Origin: Flavobacteriales bacterium
GTDB lineage: Bacteria > Bacteroidota > Bacteroidia > Flavobacteriales > Flavobacteriaceae
Direction: 5' to 3'
NCBI GenBank assembly: GCA_017303755.1
Contig: JAFLBS010000002.1
Coordinates: 124,001 to 188,000, forward strand
Length of the DNA stretch: 64,000 bases
The first letter of the stretch is position 1. Each line of letters begins with the position of its first letter. Below are positions 15,904 through 25,033 of the stretch, one piece after another. The notes beneath the pieces were generated by a model. It was given only the letters and a program-made list of their open reading frames with translations. It was not told the origin of the DNA and ran no database searches. Both the position numbers and the translations under genes were made by a program.

Positions 15904-16890
15904 TTATTTCTTCCAAATCGGTTTTCTTTTCATCGCCAATTCAATTTCATTATCAATTAAATTCGAAAATGGAATATTGGCGTGCGCTGCTTGTTGCGGA
16001 AAAATACTTTGTGGTGATAAACCCGGATTGGTGTTGATTTCGATAAAATGCGGAACATCGTTCATCACAATAAAATCCGCTCTCGAAAAACCACTCATTC
16101 CCAATGCTTCATACACTTTTTTGGCCGTTTCAATTACTTTTTCTTCCACTTCTTTTGAAAGTCGGGCTGGAGTAATCTCTGTTGATTTTCCTAAGTATTT
16201 GGCTTCGTAATCAAAAAATTCGTTTTCAGGAACAATTTCAGTAATTCCTAAAACCGTTGTTTTTCCAAGGTAATTCAACACACCCACCGAAATTTCGGTT
16301 CCGTTTAAGAAGGATTCGATTAAAATATCGTTGTCTTCCGCGAAAGCGAAATCCAGCGCTTTTGACAAGTCATTGAGCGAATTCACTCTTGAAACACCCA
16401 AAGAACTTCCCGATTGATTGGGTTTTACGAAGAAAGGCAATCCTAATTCGGATGCGATTTGTTCACCATCAATGACATCACCTTTGCTCAAATAAATGGA
16501 GTTGGCTTTTGGGATGTTAAATTTGGAAAGTACCGATAAAGTGTCTCGTTTATTAAAGGTCAACGCCGATTGGTAGAAATTACAGCCGGAATAGGGTAAA
16601 TCGACCAATTCCCAGTATGATTGCATGTGTCCGTCTTCGCCCGGAGTTCCGTGAATCGTATTCACAATGACGTCAAAAGTAGTAGTTTGATTGTCTTTGG
16701 TGAACGTAAAATCGGCTTTGTTGATTGGATATTTTACACCATCAATCAAACAATACCAGTCGTTTAAAAGAATGTGTACTTCAAAGGCTTTATATTTTGC
16801 TTTGTCAATGTGATTGAGTATCAATTGACCACTTCGTAACGATATTACTGATTCGTCAGAATATCCTCCCATAACGACTGCTACGTTCAT
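15904..16890 (-). CDS. ddl: D-alanine--D-alanine ligase
   Basis: 328 residues. It makes the D-Ala-D-Ala dipeptide for peptidoglycan. The ATP-grasp fold is clear: N-terminal MGGYSDESVISL with the D-Ala-binding Glu, HGTPGEDG (about 80-87), the ATP-lysine region FVKPNQSGSSLGVSRV (about 155-170), and the Mg and second D-Ala site EINTNPGLSPQS (near 290). The gene is upstream of coaD on the same strand and diverges from the PASTA gene. Confidence 0.95.
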   Translation of the reverse strand: MNVAVVMGGYSDESVISLRSGQLILNHIDKAKYKAFEVHILLNDWYCLIDGVKYPINKADFTFTKDNQTTTFDVIVNTIHGTPGEDGHMQSYWELVDLPYSGCNFYQSALTFNKRDTLSVLSKFNIPKANSIYLSKGDVIDGEQIASELGLPFFVKPNQSGSSLGVSRVNSLNDLSKALDFAFAEDNDILIESFLNGTEISVGVLNYLGKTTVLGITEIVPENEFFDYEAKYLGKSTEITPARLSKEVEEKVIETAKKVYEALGMSGFSRADFIVMNDVPHFIEINTNPGLSPQSIFPQQAAHANIPFSNLIDNEIELAMKRKPIWKK

Positions 16891-16927
16891 CAGAATTTAT
16901 TTTAAATACTATACAAAAATAGCACAA

Positions 16928-16954
16928 TTGTTGGAACTAAAAATTATATATTTG
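16928..16954 (+). promoter_or_regulatory. promoter of the PASTA-rluD operon
   Basis: -7 box TATATTTG (16947-16954), a full consensus match, 16 bases before ATG 16971. A TTG at 16928-16930 is 16 bases upstream, a short spacer, so the -33 box is weak. Confidence 0.5.
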
Positions 16955-16970
16955 CGGTAAATCTTTTTTT

Positions 16971-17618
16971 ATGAGTTTGCGGAAATACCTCACCAGTAAA
17001 GTTTTTTTTGCTCAACTACTTGCGGCGACAGCAATTGTGGCTTTGTTGGCTTTTTTCTTTTTTCACTGGATTACTTTTGTAACCAAACACAGCGAAGAAA
17101 TTTTAGTTCCCAATTTAAAGCGATTAACTCCGGATCAAGTAGAAGATAAACTCGATGAATTAGGTTTGGAATATGAAATTTTAGATACGCTCGATTACGT
17201 TCCGAATTATCCAAAATTAGCGGTAATGTTGCAAGAACCAGAATCAGGTTCGAAAGTAAAAGGAGGAAGAACGATTTACATCAAAATTAATGCTGATGCG
17301 TATAAAAAAGTTCAAGTTCCCGATTTAATTGATAAAACGTATCGTCAAGCGGTTCCAACTTTAAAATCGATTGGTTTGACAGAAGGTACAATTACATATG
17401 CGCCGCACATTGGAAAAGATATGGTTTTAGAAATGCGAATTAACGGTAAGAAAGTAAAACCCGGAACTCGAGTGTTTAAAGCAACCAAAATAGATTTAGT
17501 TTTAGGTGATGGAGAAGTAGTTTTTGACGAATCGGATGCCGATAGTTTATTGCGAATTTTACCAGAACCCGAAGTACTTCCTGAAGATAATTTAGACTCC
17601 ATCACTAATGGTCAATAA
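16971..17618 (+). CDS. membrane-anchored PASTA-domain protein
   Basis: 215 residues. One N-terminal membrane helix (about 12-33) is followed by two PASTA domains (about 44-110 and 113-180), with EILVPNLKRL and VQVPDLIDKTY as their first strands. The C-terminal 35 residues are acidic. PASTA domains bind peptidoglycan or beta-lactam-like ligands; here there is no kinase or transpeptidase domain attached. The position next to ddl supports a cell-wall role. The 3' end overlaps rluD by 11 bp. Confidence 0.85.
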   Translation: MSLRKYLTSKVFFAQLLAATAIVALLAFFFFHWITFVTKHSEEILVPNLKRLTPDQVEDKLDELGLEYEILDTLDYVPNYPKLAVMLQEPESGSKVKGGRTIYIKINADAYKKVQVPDLIDKTYRQAVPTLKSIGLTEGTITYAPHIGKDMVLEMRINGKKVKPGTRVFKATKIDLVLGDGEVVFDESDADSLLRILPEPEVLPEDNLDSITNGQ

Positions 17619-18651
17619 TGAATTGAATGAAATTGAAGACGAACTTTTTGAACACCATCGATTTGAAGTTCCGAAAGGTCAAGCTATGTTGCGAATTGAC
17701 AAGTATTTAATGCATTTGATTCCGAATGCAACGCGTAATAAAATTCAGAATGCCGCTACTTCAGGCGATATTTATGTGAATGATATTCCAGTAAAATCGA
17801 ATTATAAAGTCAAACCGTTTGATGTTATTCGGATTTTACTTTCGCATCCTCCATTTGAAAATCGAATTGATCCAGAAGATATTCCACTTGATATTGTTTA
17901 TGAAGACGATGCGTTGTTGGTCATCAATAAACCTCCTGGATTAGTAGTGCATCCTGGACACGGAAATTACACTGGGACTTTGGTCAACGGATTGGCTTTT
18001 CACTTTGATAATTTGCCATTGAATAGTAGTGAACGACCAGGTTTGGTGCATCGAATTGATAAAAACACATCAGGTTTATTAGTGGTTGCCAAAACTGAGG
18101 CAGCAATGACGCATTTGGCTAAGCAATTTGAAGATAAAACTACCGAAAGAGAATACATTGCTATTGTTTGGGGAAATGTAAAAGAAGACGAAGGAACGAT
18201 TGTTGGAAACATCGATCGACATTTGAAAGACCGAATGCAAATGGCAGTTTTTCCTGATGGAGAGAGAGGAAAACACGCTGTAACTCATTACAAAGTATTG
18301 GAACGATTGGGTTATGTAACGTTGGTTTCGTGCCGTTTGGAAACGGGAAGAACGCACCAAATTCGCGTTCACATGAAATACATCGGGCATACTTTGTTTA
18401 ATGACGAACGTTACGGTGGAAATTTGATTTTGAAAGGAACTACTTTTACCAAATACAAACAATTTATAGATAATTGTTTTAAAACCTTACCACGACAAGC
18501 GTTGCATGCAAAAACACTTGGTTTTCAGCATCCAACTACCAACGAGTACATGCGTTTTGATACTGAAATTCCGCAGGATATGGTGGAATGTATTGAAAAA
18601 TGGCGCAATTACACCAAAACAAATACTTTAGTAGAAGAGGAAGAAGATTAA
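17608..18651 (+). CDS. rluD: 23S rRNA pseudouridine synthase, RluD type
   Basis: 347 residues. An S4 RNA-binding domain (about 20-85, RIDKYLMHLIPNATRNKIQ) precedes the catalytic domain. The catalytic Asp is in HRIDKNTSGLLVVAKT (near 150), and ETGRTHQIRVHMKYIGH (about 247-263) is the second signature. RluD modifies helix 69 of 23S rRNA; the exact target in this species is inferred. It overlaps the PASTA gene by 11 bp, and its last 4 bases overlap the end of the convergent sod gene. Confidence 0.9.
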   Translation: MVNNELNEIEDELFEHHRFEVPKGQAMLRIDKYLMHLIPNATRNKIQNAATSGDIYVNDIPVKSNYKVKPFDVIRILLSHPPFENRIDPEDIPLDIVYEDDALLVINKPPGLVVHPGHGNYTGTLVNGLAFHFDNLPLNSSERPGLVHRIDKNTSGLLVVAKTEAAMTHLAKQFEDKTTEREYIAIVWGNVKEDEGTIVGNIDRHLKDRMQMAVFPDGERGKHAVTHYKVLERLGYVTLVSCRLETGRTHQIRVHMKYIGHTLFNDERYGGNLILKGTTFTKYKQFIDNCFKTLPRQALHAKTLGFQHPTTNEYMRFDTEIPQDMVECIEKWRNYTKTNTLVEEEED

Positions 18652-19412
18652 TTTAAAGTCGCTTTGTATTTTTCTTCTACCTTTCTCCAATTGATTACAT
18701 TGAAAAACGCGTTGATGTAGTCTTTGCGTTTGTATTGGTAGCTCAAGTAATAAGCGTGTTCCCAAACGTCAATGGCTAAAATTGGAGTTCCCGAAATGGT
18801 TTGTCTCGGCATTAACGGATTATCTTGATTGGGAGTTGAAGTTACTTGCAATGTTCCCGTTTTATCAACCACTAACCAAGCCCAACCCGAACCAAATTGT
18901 GAAGTTGCTTCATCTGAGAATCGTTTTTTGAAACCTTCAAACGAACCAAAATCACGGTTAATGGTACTTGCCAAGGTGTCTTTTGGTTTTCCGCCCGCTT
19001 TTGGACCCATAATTTCCCAGAAAAAAGTATGATTGTAGTAACCTCCAGCGTTGTTACGCAATTCGGTGTTGCTCAAATCGAGTTTTTTAAGAATGTCTTC
19101 AATAGGAAGTGCTTCTTTGTCGGTTCCTTTTAGAATTCGGTTTAAATTATTGGTGTACGACAAATAGTGTTTGGAATAATGCATTTCCATCGTCATGGCA
19201 TCGATGTGCGGTGCTAAATCGTCAAATTTATATGGAAGTTTGTACAAATCGAAAGCGCCTTCATTGGCTTTGTAATCATCAGGTTGACCAATGGTTAGTT
19301 TACTTTCGTTATTAGGAAGCGGCACTTCAACCACTTCTCTAAGTTTATTCTTTTTACATGAAACAGTACTAATCAATAAGCAAGCTATTAGTAGTTTGAA
19401 AGTAATTTTCAT
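18648..19412 (-). CDS. lipoprotein Fe/Mn superoxide dismutase
   Basis: 254 residues. The N-terminus MKITFKLLIACLLISTVSC is a lipoprotein signal with Cys19 as lipid site, so the enzyme should be outside the cytoplasm, most likely on a membrane facing the periplasm. The SOD fold follows: metal ligands are the His in MEMHYSKHYLSY, the His in GGYYNHTFFWEIMGP, and Asp/His in DVWEHAYYLSYQ. It turns superoxide into peroxide and oxygen. The Fe or Mn preference cannot be told. The gene converges on rluD with a 4 bp overlap. Confidence 0.9.
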   Translation of the reverse strand: MKITFKLLIACLLISTVSCKKNKLREVVEVPLPNNESKLTIGQPDDYKANEGAFDLYKLPYKFDDLAPHIDAMTMEMHYSKHYLSYTNNLNRILKGTDKEALPIEDILKKLDLSNTELRNNAGGYYNHTFFWEIMGPKAGGKPKDTLASTINRDFGSFEGFKKRFSDEATSQFGSGWAWLVVDKTGTLQVTSTPNQDNPLMPRQTISGTPILAIDVWEHAYYLSYQYKRKDYINAFFNVINWRKVEEKYKATLN

Positions 19413-19421
19413 GATGTACTT

Positions 19422-19694
19422 TTATTTTTTGATTATCGAATTAATGATGTTAATGTATTCTTCTTTGGCTTCTTCCGGAGTAAGATGACTGATTTGCATC
19501 CATGCATTGGTTTTAAAGGCATTTCGTAAGTCAAAACTTGAAGAAGACATTCGTGTATCAATGGTTCCGTAGGTAGCTTGCTTGTAATGCGCATACAAAC
19601 GCAACTGAACATCTTGAGGTAATTCAGATTGAGTCATTTGATCAGCTATGGCTACAGCTTCAAGAAATCGAGTTTCTAAATCGTTGTTATGCAT
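19422..19694 (-). CDS. acyl-CoA-binding protein
   Basis: 90 residues from ATG 19694, or 94 from ATG 19706. It is a four-helix bundle of eukaryotic ACBP type: LETRFLEAVAIAD (helix 1), LRLYAHYKQATYGTID (helix 2 with the Tyr-Lys acyl-CoA contacts), NAWMQISHLTPEEAKEEYI (helices 3 and 4). It should bind long-chain acyl-CoA in the cytoplasm. It overlaps the end of psd and follows cdsA and psd, so it is part of a phospholipid operon. The start choice is uncertain because of that overlap. Confidence 0.85.
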   Translation of the reverse strand: MHNNDLETRFLEAVAIADQMTQSELPQDVQLRLYAHYKQATYGTIDTRMSSSSFDLRNAFKTNAWMQISHLTPEEAKEEYINIINSIIKK

Positions 19695-20346
19695 TTTTGG
19701 TTGCAACTATGGTTTTATTGCCAATGGCTTTTTCTCCAATTTTTACATTTACTATTGTTCCGAGTGGTAAATAAATATCTACTCTTGAACCAAATTTTAT
19801 AAATCCGGCATCATCGCCTTGGCGTACTTGCATGCCTTCTTCTGCGTAGTTTACTATTCGTTTGGCCAAAGCACCAGCAATTTGTCGGTACATTATTTCT
19901 CCAAAAATTCGGTTGTAGATTACAACTGTTGTACGTTCGTTTTCAGTACTTGCTTTTGGGTGCCATGCTACTAGATACTTTCCGGGATGGTATTTACTGT
20001 AACGGATTTTTCCGCTGGCTGCGTAACGCGTTACGTGAACGTTGATGGGCGACATGAAAATTGAAACCTGTAATCGTTTGTCTTTGAAATATTCAGGTTC
20101 GAATACTTCTTCAATAACGACCACTTTTCCGTCAACAGGAGCAACTAAGTTGTAATCGTTTACTTCGATGTGTCGATCTGGGTTTCTAAAAAACTGAAGT
20201 ATTAAAATTAAAAACACTAAAGCTATAATTTGTACCGTTTTTTCTAACCAAAGAGTATTTGGAAAAATATAATGCGACGATAAAATGATTACCGTTGCTA
20301 AAAATGTACTGATTAAAATGATTTTTCCGCCTTCTTTATGAAACAT
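19687..20346 (-). CDS. psd: phosphatidylserine decarboxylase
   Basis: 219 residues from ATG 20346 (MFHKEGGKIILIS), chosen over ATG 20388 because the family starts there. One or two N-terminal membrane helices (about 9-50) precede the decarboxylase domain (APVDGKVVVIEE, then FMSPINVHVTRYAASG). The self-cleavage site is FGSRVD, where the Gly-Ser bond breaks to form the pyruvoyl cofactor. This is the short, archaeal-like class. It makes phosphatidylethanolamine from phosphatidylserine. The start overlaps the end of cdsA by 11 bp. Confidence 0.93.
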   Translation of the reverse strand: MFHKEGGKIILISTFLATVIILSSHYIFPNTLWLEKTVQIIALVFLILILQFFRNPDRHIEVNDYNLVAPVDGKVVVIEEVFEPEYFKDKRLQVSIFMSPINVHVTRYAASGKIRYSKYHPGKYLVAWHPKASTENERTTVVIYNRIFGEIMYRQIAGALAKRIVNYAEEGMQVRQGDDAGFIKFGSRVDIYLPLGTIVNVKIGEKAIGNKTIVATKNA

Positions 20347-21160
20347 AATATAAAATTTGATAGAACAAAAATACAAAAGGTGCGACAAATATAATACTAT
20401 CCAGTCGATCTAAAATTCCGCCATGACCTGGCATAATCGTTCCGCTGTCTTTTACGCCAGCAATACGTTTGAATTTGGATTCGATTAAATCGCCTAATGT
20501 GCTAAAAATACTAATGATTACAGCCGTTACAGACCAAATAAATAGTGATTTTATGCTGTGTTGTTCGGATGGATTAAAATAAAATTTCGAGATTAAAATT
20601 CCGGCTACCACGGAGAAAAACAATCCACCCAAGAAACCTTCAATGGTTTTTTTTGGAGAAATTTTTTCAAATAATTTTCGTTTGCCTACAGATTTTCCTA
20701 CAATATAGGCAAAGGTATCATTGGTCCAGATCAGAATAAAAATACTAATGATAATTTTAGGTCTGAAATCAATCCCAGAAAAAGGAATTTTTGCAATGAT
20801 TATGAAAGGGAAAATCACATATCCTAAAACATAAGCGTATTTTGCAATGGGCGAAAGTTCGTTTTTGGTAGTGTTGAAAAGCAAGCGTACTAGCGAAACT
20901 GATGTGATTAGAGTGAATCCTAAGATGAATAAATCAAACGATTTGAAAGTGTAGTATTTTGCTGCAAGAAAGTAGGAAATACAGGCTATTACAATTGGGA
21001 GATAAAAATTGACTTTTAAAATTCGGCAAAATTCAAAAAGAGTGATGATGAGAAAGATTCCGAAAAGGACATAAAAGCTTTGAACGGAGTAGGCAGTAGC
21101 GACAATTAACAAAGTTACATATACTAGACCTGATAAGAATCTCGTTAACGTTTCATTCAT
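20336..21160 (-). CDS. cdsA: phosphatidate cytidylyltransferase (CDP-DAG synthase)
   Basis: 274 residues with seven to eight predicted membrane helices. The family signature is near the C-terminus: SKFKRIAGVKDSG followed by PGHGGILDRLDS. It makes CDP-diacylglycerol from phosphatidic acid and CTP at the inner membrane, feeding the pathway that psd completes. It starts one base from the stop of the LUD gene upstream and overlaps psd, so ftsH-LUD-cdsA-psd-ACBP-type order is kept and co-transcription from LUD onward is likely. Confidence 0.95.
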   Translation of the reverse strand: MNETLTRFLSGLVYVTLLIVATAYSVQSFYVLFGIFLIITLFEFCRILKVNFYLPIVIACISYFLAAKYYTFKSFDLFILGFTLITSVSLVRLLFNTTKNELSPIAKYAYVLGYVIFPFIIIAKIPFSGIDFRPKIIISIFILIWTNDTFAYIVGKSVGKRKLFEKISPKKTIEGFLGGLFFSVVAGILISKFYFNPSEQHSIKSLFIWSVTAVIISIFSTLGDLIESKFKRIAGVKDSGTIMPGHGGILDRLDSIIFVAPFVFLFYQILYYVS

Positions 21161-21161
21161 T

Positions 21162-21761
21162 TTATAAGTCTTCTAGTAGCAGTAAATAGAGGTTTTTTGC
21201 ACAACTACCATAGGTTAAGAAATCTTCGTCTTGTACTTTTTCAAAGTATTTTATTGTAGTAATATTGGTAGGATAATCTTTGTCGTATTTCTTTTTAATT
21301 ACACGTAAACCATCACTTTTAGACTCTAAAATTTGACTTGTAGTAGCCAAAATTACGATGTTATCAGGAAGTTCGTTAGGCTTGTAATGTTTGATTTGGT
21401 TAGAAGAAAATAAAACCGAACCTTCGTCACCAATTAAATTTTCACAACTAGCCAACAAGAATTTAGGTTGACTTGGATTGTTGTAGTTTAATTTATTTTC
21501 ATCTAGCAAAGAAAACAAATTCGGCTCAAAACACATGGCTTCACACTCAAACCAGTCGTTTTCTTCCAAAATATTTTCAAACTGCTCTTTTACTTCATCT
21601 AGATTTTCACAATACAAAAACTTACCTCCATTTTTCTTGAAATTGTAAGTGAATTGTTCGTCTATTGGCAAAGAAGATGGCTTTGGAGCATTGTATTCAC
21701 TGCGAGTATCATCGTCAGAAGCATCTTTGTTTGAACCAAATATTTTTTTAAAAAGACTCAT
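21162..21761 (-). CDS. LUD-domain protein (LutC/YkgG-like)
   Basis: 199 residues from ATG 21761 (MSLFKKIFGSNKDASDD). The LUD fold begins at about residue 30; FECEAMCFEPN and EGSVLFSSNQIKHYKP are the conserved parts, with LILATTSQIL-like DNIVILATTSQIL near 130. LutC proteins take part in lactate use, but this gene is in a phospholipid and protease neighbourhood, with no lutA or lutB partner. The function here is therefore unknown. It is followed closely by cdsA. Confidence 0.75.
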   Translation of the reverse strand: MSLFKKIFGSNKDASDDDTRSEYNAPKPSSLPIDEQFTYNFKKNGGKFLYCENLDEVKEQFENILEENDWFECEAMCFEPNLFSLLDENKLNYNNPSQPKFLLASCENLIGDEGSVLFSSNQIKHYKPNELPDNIVILATTSQILESKSDGLRVIKKKYDKDYPTNITTIKYFEKVQDEDFLTYGSCAKNLYLLLLEDL

Positions 21762-21811
21762 ATATTCTATAAAACTATGCTGTGTGCGTTTTGAAAACAT
21801 TCAAAGATAAA

Positions 21812-21850
21812 AAAATCTTAATTCAAAAGCATTTTTTGAATTAAGATTTT
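21812..21850 (-). terminator. hairpin terminator after ftsH
   Basis: Perfect 17 bp arms (21812-21828 and 21834-21850) with a 5-base loop: AAAATCTTAATTCAAAA and its complement. It lies 26 bases after the ftsH stop on the minus strand. Confidence 0.85.
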
Positions 21851-21875
21851 ATATTTTATTTATTAAAAACCGATT

Positions 21876-23792
21876 TTAACTGCTAAATTCTTCTTTGTCA
21901 AAAGGTCTTTTCCCGAAAATGGTTTCTAAATCATCTTTGAAAATCACCTCTTTTTCAATTAAAATAGCAGAGAGTTCCAATAGTTTATCTTTGTTTTCTT
22001 GTAAGATTTTTATCGCTCTTTGGTACTGACTTTCAATCAAATCGGAGATTTCTTTGTCGATTACTTGAGCCGTTTCTTCAGAATAGGGTTTTGAAAAATT
22101 GTATTCACTTTGCCCCGACGAATCATAATAAGTTACATTTCCGAGTTTTTCATTCAAACCATAAATGGTAATCATCGCGCGAGCTTGTTTGGTTACTTTT
22201 TCCAAATCACTTAAAGCACCAGTGGAAATAGTGTCGAAAATTACTTTTTCAGCGGCTCTTCCACCCATGGTAGCACACATTTCATCCAGCATTTGATTAG
22301 GTCTTACAATGAGTCGCTCTTCTGGTAAATACCATGCAGCTCCTAAACTTTGCCCTCTTGGAACGATAGTAACTTTAACTAATGGAGCAGCATGTTCTAG
22401 CATCCAACTAACAGTTGCGTGTCCAGCTTCGTGGATTGCAATTGCTTTTTTCTCGTCGGGAGTTACAATTTTATTTTTCTTTTCTAAACCACCTACAATA
22501 CGGTCAACCGCATCAAGGAAATCTTGTTTATCAACTGCTTTTTTATTGTTTCTCGCAGCAATCAATGCCGCTTCGTTACATACGTTGGCAATATCTGCTC
22601 CCGAAAAACCTGGTGTTTGTTTGGCTAAGAAATCGACATCCAAATCGTCTACTTTTTTCAAAGGAGTTAGGTGTACTTCAAAAATTTCTTTACGCTCTCT
22701 AATATCCGGTAAGTCAACATAAATTTGTCGATCAAAACGTCCAGCACGCATTAAAGCTTTGTCTAAAACATCGGCTCTATTGGTTGCTGCCAATACTATT
22801 ACATGTGTATTGGTTCCGAAACCATCCATTTCAGTCAACAACTGATTAAGAGTGTTTTCGCGTTCGTCATTCGAACCTGAAAAATTATTTTTTCCTCTGG
22901 CTCTACCTACAGCGTCAATTTCGTCAATGAAGATAATCGCTGGCGCTTTGTCTTTGGCTTGTTTGAATAAATCACGTACTCTTGAAGCACCAACTCCAAC
23001 AAACATTTCAACAAAATCGGAACCTGATAAAGAGAAAAACGGAACTTTCGCTTCACCTGCAACGGCTTTTGCAAGTAGTGTTTTTCCTGTACCTGGAGGA
23101 CCAACTAAAAGCGCGCCTTTCGGTATTTTTCCACCCAAAGTAGTGTATTTATCAGGGTGTCTCAAAAATTCTACTATTTCTTGAACTTCTTCTTTTGCAC
23201 CTTCTAAACCTGCAACATCTTTGAAGCTAATTTTTACATCCGTCTTTTCGTCAAATAATTTCGCTTTTGATTTGCCAATATTGAAAATTTGACCTCCGCC
23301 GCTGCCACCAGCACCGCCACCTGACATCCTTTTCATAATGAAAATCCAAATAGCAATAATGATAATGATAGGAAGTAAACTTAAGAATAATTCTGACCAA
23401 TCACTTTTCACTTGATGGTCAAACTCTTTTAGTTTTTTATTCTTTACAGCAAGTTCTAACTTTTTGTCGAATTCTTGAGTATCACCAGTGTTAAATACGT
23501 AATGCGGACCTTTATTTGGACGATCCATAAAGTCTTTTGAGACTTTTGAATGCGCTTTATCTTTTAAGGCTTCTTTAGTTAAAAAGGCTTCGGCTTGGGT
23601 TTTATTGTAAATAATTACTTTTTCAATTTGTCCTTTGGCCAATAAATCATCAAATTTTGAAGTAGATATGATGGAAGGATCTTTAAGATTTCCTCCATTG
23701 AAAAAACTCAAACCGATGAATAGCGCAATCGCAATTCCGTAAAGCCACAAGGGACTAAATTTAAAATTATTCTGCTTTTTTTCTGTAGACAT
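21876..23792 (-). CDS. ftsH: ATP-dependent zinc metalloprotease FtsH
   Basis: 638 residues. Two membrane helices (about 12-31 and 133-153) flank a periplasmic domain, followed by the AAA module: Walker A GPPGTGKT (231-238), Walker B IIFIDEID (286-293), and the second region of homology RAGRFDRQI near 349. The zinc site is HEAGH (454-458). It forms a membrane hexamer that degrades membrane and short-lived cytoplasmic proteins. A Gly-rich linker ([12 protein letters not shown], 157-168) follows helix 2. It is downstream of rsfS on the same strand. Confidence 0.97.
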   Translation of the reverse strand: MSTEKKQNNFKFSPLWLYGIAIALFIGLSFFNGGNLKDPSIISTSKFDDLLAKGQIEKVIIYNKTQAEAFLTKEALKDKAHSKVSKDFMDRPNKGPHYVFNTGDTQEFDKKLELAVKNKKLKEFDHQVKSDWSELFLSLLPIIIIIAIWIFIMKRMSGGGAGGSGGGQIFNIGKSKAKLFDEKTDVKISFKDVAGLEGAKEEVQEIVEFLRHPDKYTTLGGKIPKGALLVGPPGTGKTLLAKAVAGEAKVPFFSLSGSDFVEMFVGVGASRVRDLFKQAKDKAPAIIFIDEIDAVGRARGKNNFSGSNDERENTLNQLLTEMDGFGTNTHVIVLAATNRADVLDKALMRAGRFDRQIYVDLPDIRERKEIFEVHLTPLKKVDDLDVDFLAKQTPGFSGADIANVCNEAALIAARNNKKAVDKQDFLDAVDRIVGGLEKKNKIVTPDEKKAIAIHEAGHATVSWMLEHAAPLVKVTIVPRGQSLGAAWYLPEERLIVRPNQMLDEMCATMGGRAAEKVIFDTISTGALSDLEKVTKQARAMITIYGLNEKLGNVTYYDSSGQSEYNFSKPYSEETAQVIDKEISDLIESQYQRAIKILQENKDKLLELSAILIEKEVIFKDDLETIFGKRPFDKEEFSS

Positions 23793-23808
23793 ATTTTTTT
23801 ATGTGCTT

Positions 23809-24180
23809 TTAATATTTGTTTTGTATGGTTGTAATTTTTGCATCACCCCAAAGACCTTCAATATTGTAGTATTCTCTAATTTCTTTTTGAAAAACGTGTA
23901 CTACAATACTAACATAATCCATCAAAACCCATTCGGCATTGTCAGTACCTTCAACATGCCATGGCTTATCTTTAAGTTCTTTTGAAACGATTTTTTGAAC
24001 TGAGTTAACAATTGCGTTTACTTGAGTATTTGAACTACCATTGCAGATTACAAAATAATCACAAACGGCGGTATCAATTTCGCGTAAATCTAAGATTTCA
24101 ATGTCATTACCTTTTACTTCTTCTATTCCTTTTATGATGCAGGATAACAAAACATCATTACTAACTATTTTTTTTGTCAT
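23809..24180 (-). CDS. rsfS: ribosomal silencing factor RsfS
   Basis: 123 residues, the usual size. Core motif AVCDYFVICNGSSNTQVNAI (about 38-57), then KPWHVEG (near 73-79) and WVLMDYVSIVVHVF (84-97). RsfS binds ribosomal protein L14 and blocks subunit joining in slow growth. It lies 16 bp upstream of ftsH and is probably co-transcribed with it. It diverges from birA. Confidence 0.95.
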   Translation of the reverse strand: MTKKIVSNDVLLSCIIKGIEEVKGNDIEILDLREIDTAVCDYFVICNGSSNTQVNAIVNSVQKIVSKELKDKPWHVEGTDNAEWVLMDYVSIVVHVFQKEIREYYNIEGLWGDAKITTIQNKY

Positions 24181-24267
24181 TTAGTATTTTTCTATAATTT
24201 GCAAAGGTATCAAAATTTGTGATTAAATTTGACGCTTAACAGAAGTTTAAAACTTTAAACCTTGTTT

Positions 24268-24999
24268 ATGTCAATTATCAAACTCAATGCCATAGATTCT
24301 ACCAACGATTTTTTGAAAGAGTTGAGTAAGAATCAGTCGTTAGAGAATTTTACAACTGTGGTTGCTAAATCACAAACTAGAGGAAGAGGGCAAATGGGAA
24401 CTCAATGGCAATCCGAATACGGTAATAATTTGATAATGAGTGTGTTGGTTAAAGGATTGGAGCTTGATGTTGAGGCTATTTTTGTGATTAATTGTATGGT
24501 TTCTGTTTCAATTATTGAAGCTTTAAAACAATTTGAAGTCCCGAATTTAAGTATAAAATGGCCAAACGACATTATGTCAGACACCAAGAAAATAGCAGGT
24601 ATTTTAATTGAAAATTCTATAAGACCTGACAGCACTTTTTCCTCTGTGGTTGGAATTGGACTGAATGTGAATCAAAAACAGTTTGTCGGATTACCGAACG
24701 CCTCTTCAATGGTATTGCAAGCAGAAAAAGAATTTGATTTGGATGATGTTTTGGATAAAGTGCTTTTTCAACTGAATATTTATTATGATTTTGTTACCAA
24801 TGGTAAAGTAAATGAGCTTTGGGATTTGTACCATCACTATTTATTCAAAAAAGAGGTTCCCGTTGTTTTTGAAGATAGTGAAGAAAAACGATTTATGGGA
24901 ATAATAAATAAAGTGAATCGTCAAGGAAAATTAGAAGTACTTCTTGAAAACGATTCAATTCAAAGCTATACCATCAAGGAAATTAAAATGATGTATTAA
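24268..24999 (+). CDS. birA: biotin--[acetyl-CoA-carboxylase] ligase
   Basis: 243 residues from ATG 24268; an in-frame TTG lies two codons earlier. It attaches biotin to carrier proteins. The active-site motif is SQTRGRGQMGTQW (about 35-47), and SIKWPNDIMSDTKKIAGIL (about 92-110) is the central signature. There is no N-terminal helix-turn-helix, so unlike the E. coli protein it should not regulate transcription. A terminator shared with the convergent endonuclease gene follows. Confidence 0.93.
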   Translation: MSIIKLNAIDSTNDFLKELSKNQSLENFTTVVAKSQTRGRGQMGTQWQSEYGNNLIMSVLVKGLELDVEAIFVINCMVSVSIIEALKQFEVPNLSIKWPNDIMSDTKKIAGILIENSIRPDSTFSSVVGIGLNVNQKQFVGLPNASSMVLQAEKEFDLDDVLDKVLFQLNIYYDFVTNGKVNELWDLYHHYLFKKEVPVVFEDSEEKRFMGIINKVNRQGKLEVLLENDSIQSYTIKEIKMMY

Positions 25000-25005
25000 A
25001 AAAAA

Positions 25006-25031
25006 AACTCTCCAATTACGGAGAGTTTTTT
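25006..25031. terminator. bidirectional terminator between birA and endonuclease gene
   Basis: AACTCTCC (25006-25013) pairs with GGAGAGTT (25020-25027) around the loop AATTAC. An A9 run precedes it and a T6 run ends it, fitting both directions. Confidence 0.9.
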
Positions 25032-25033
25032 GA

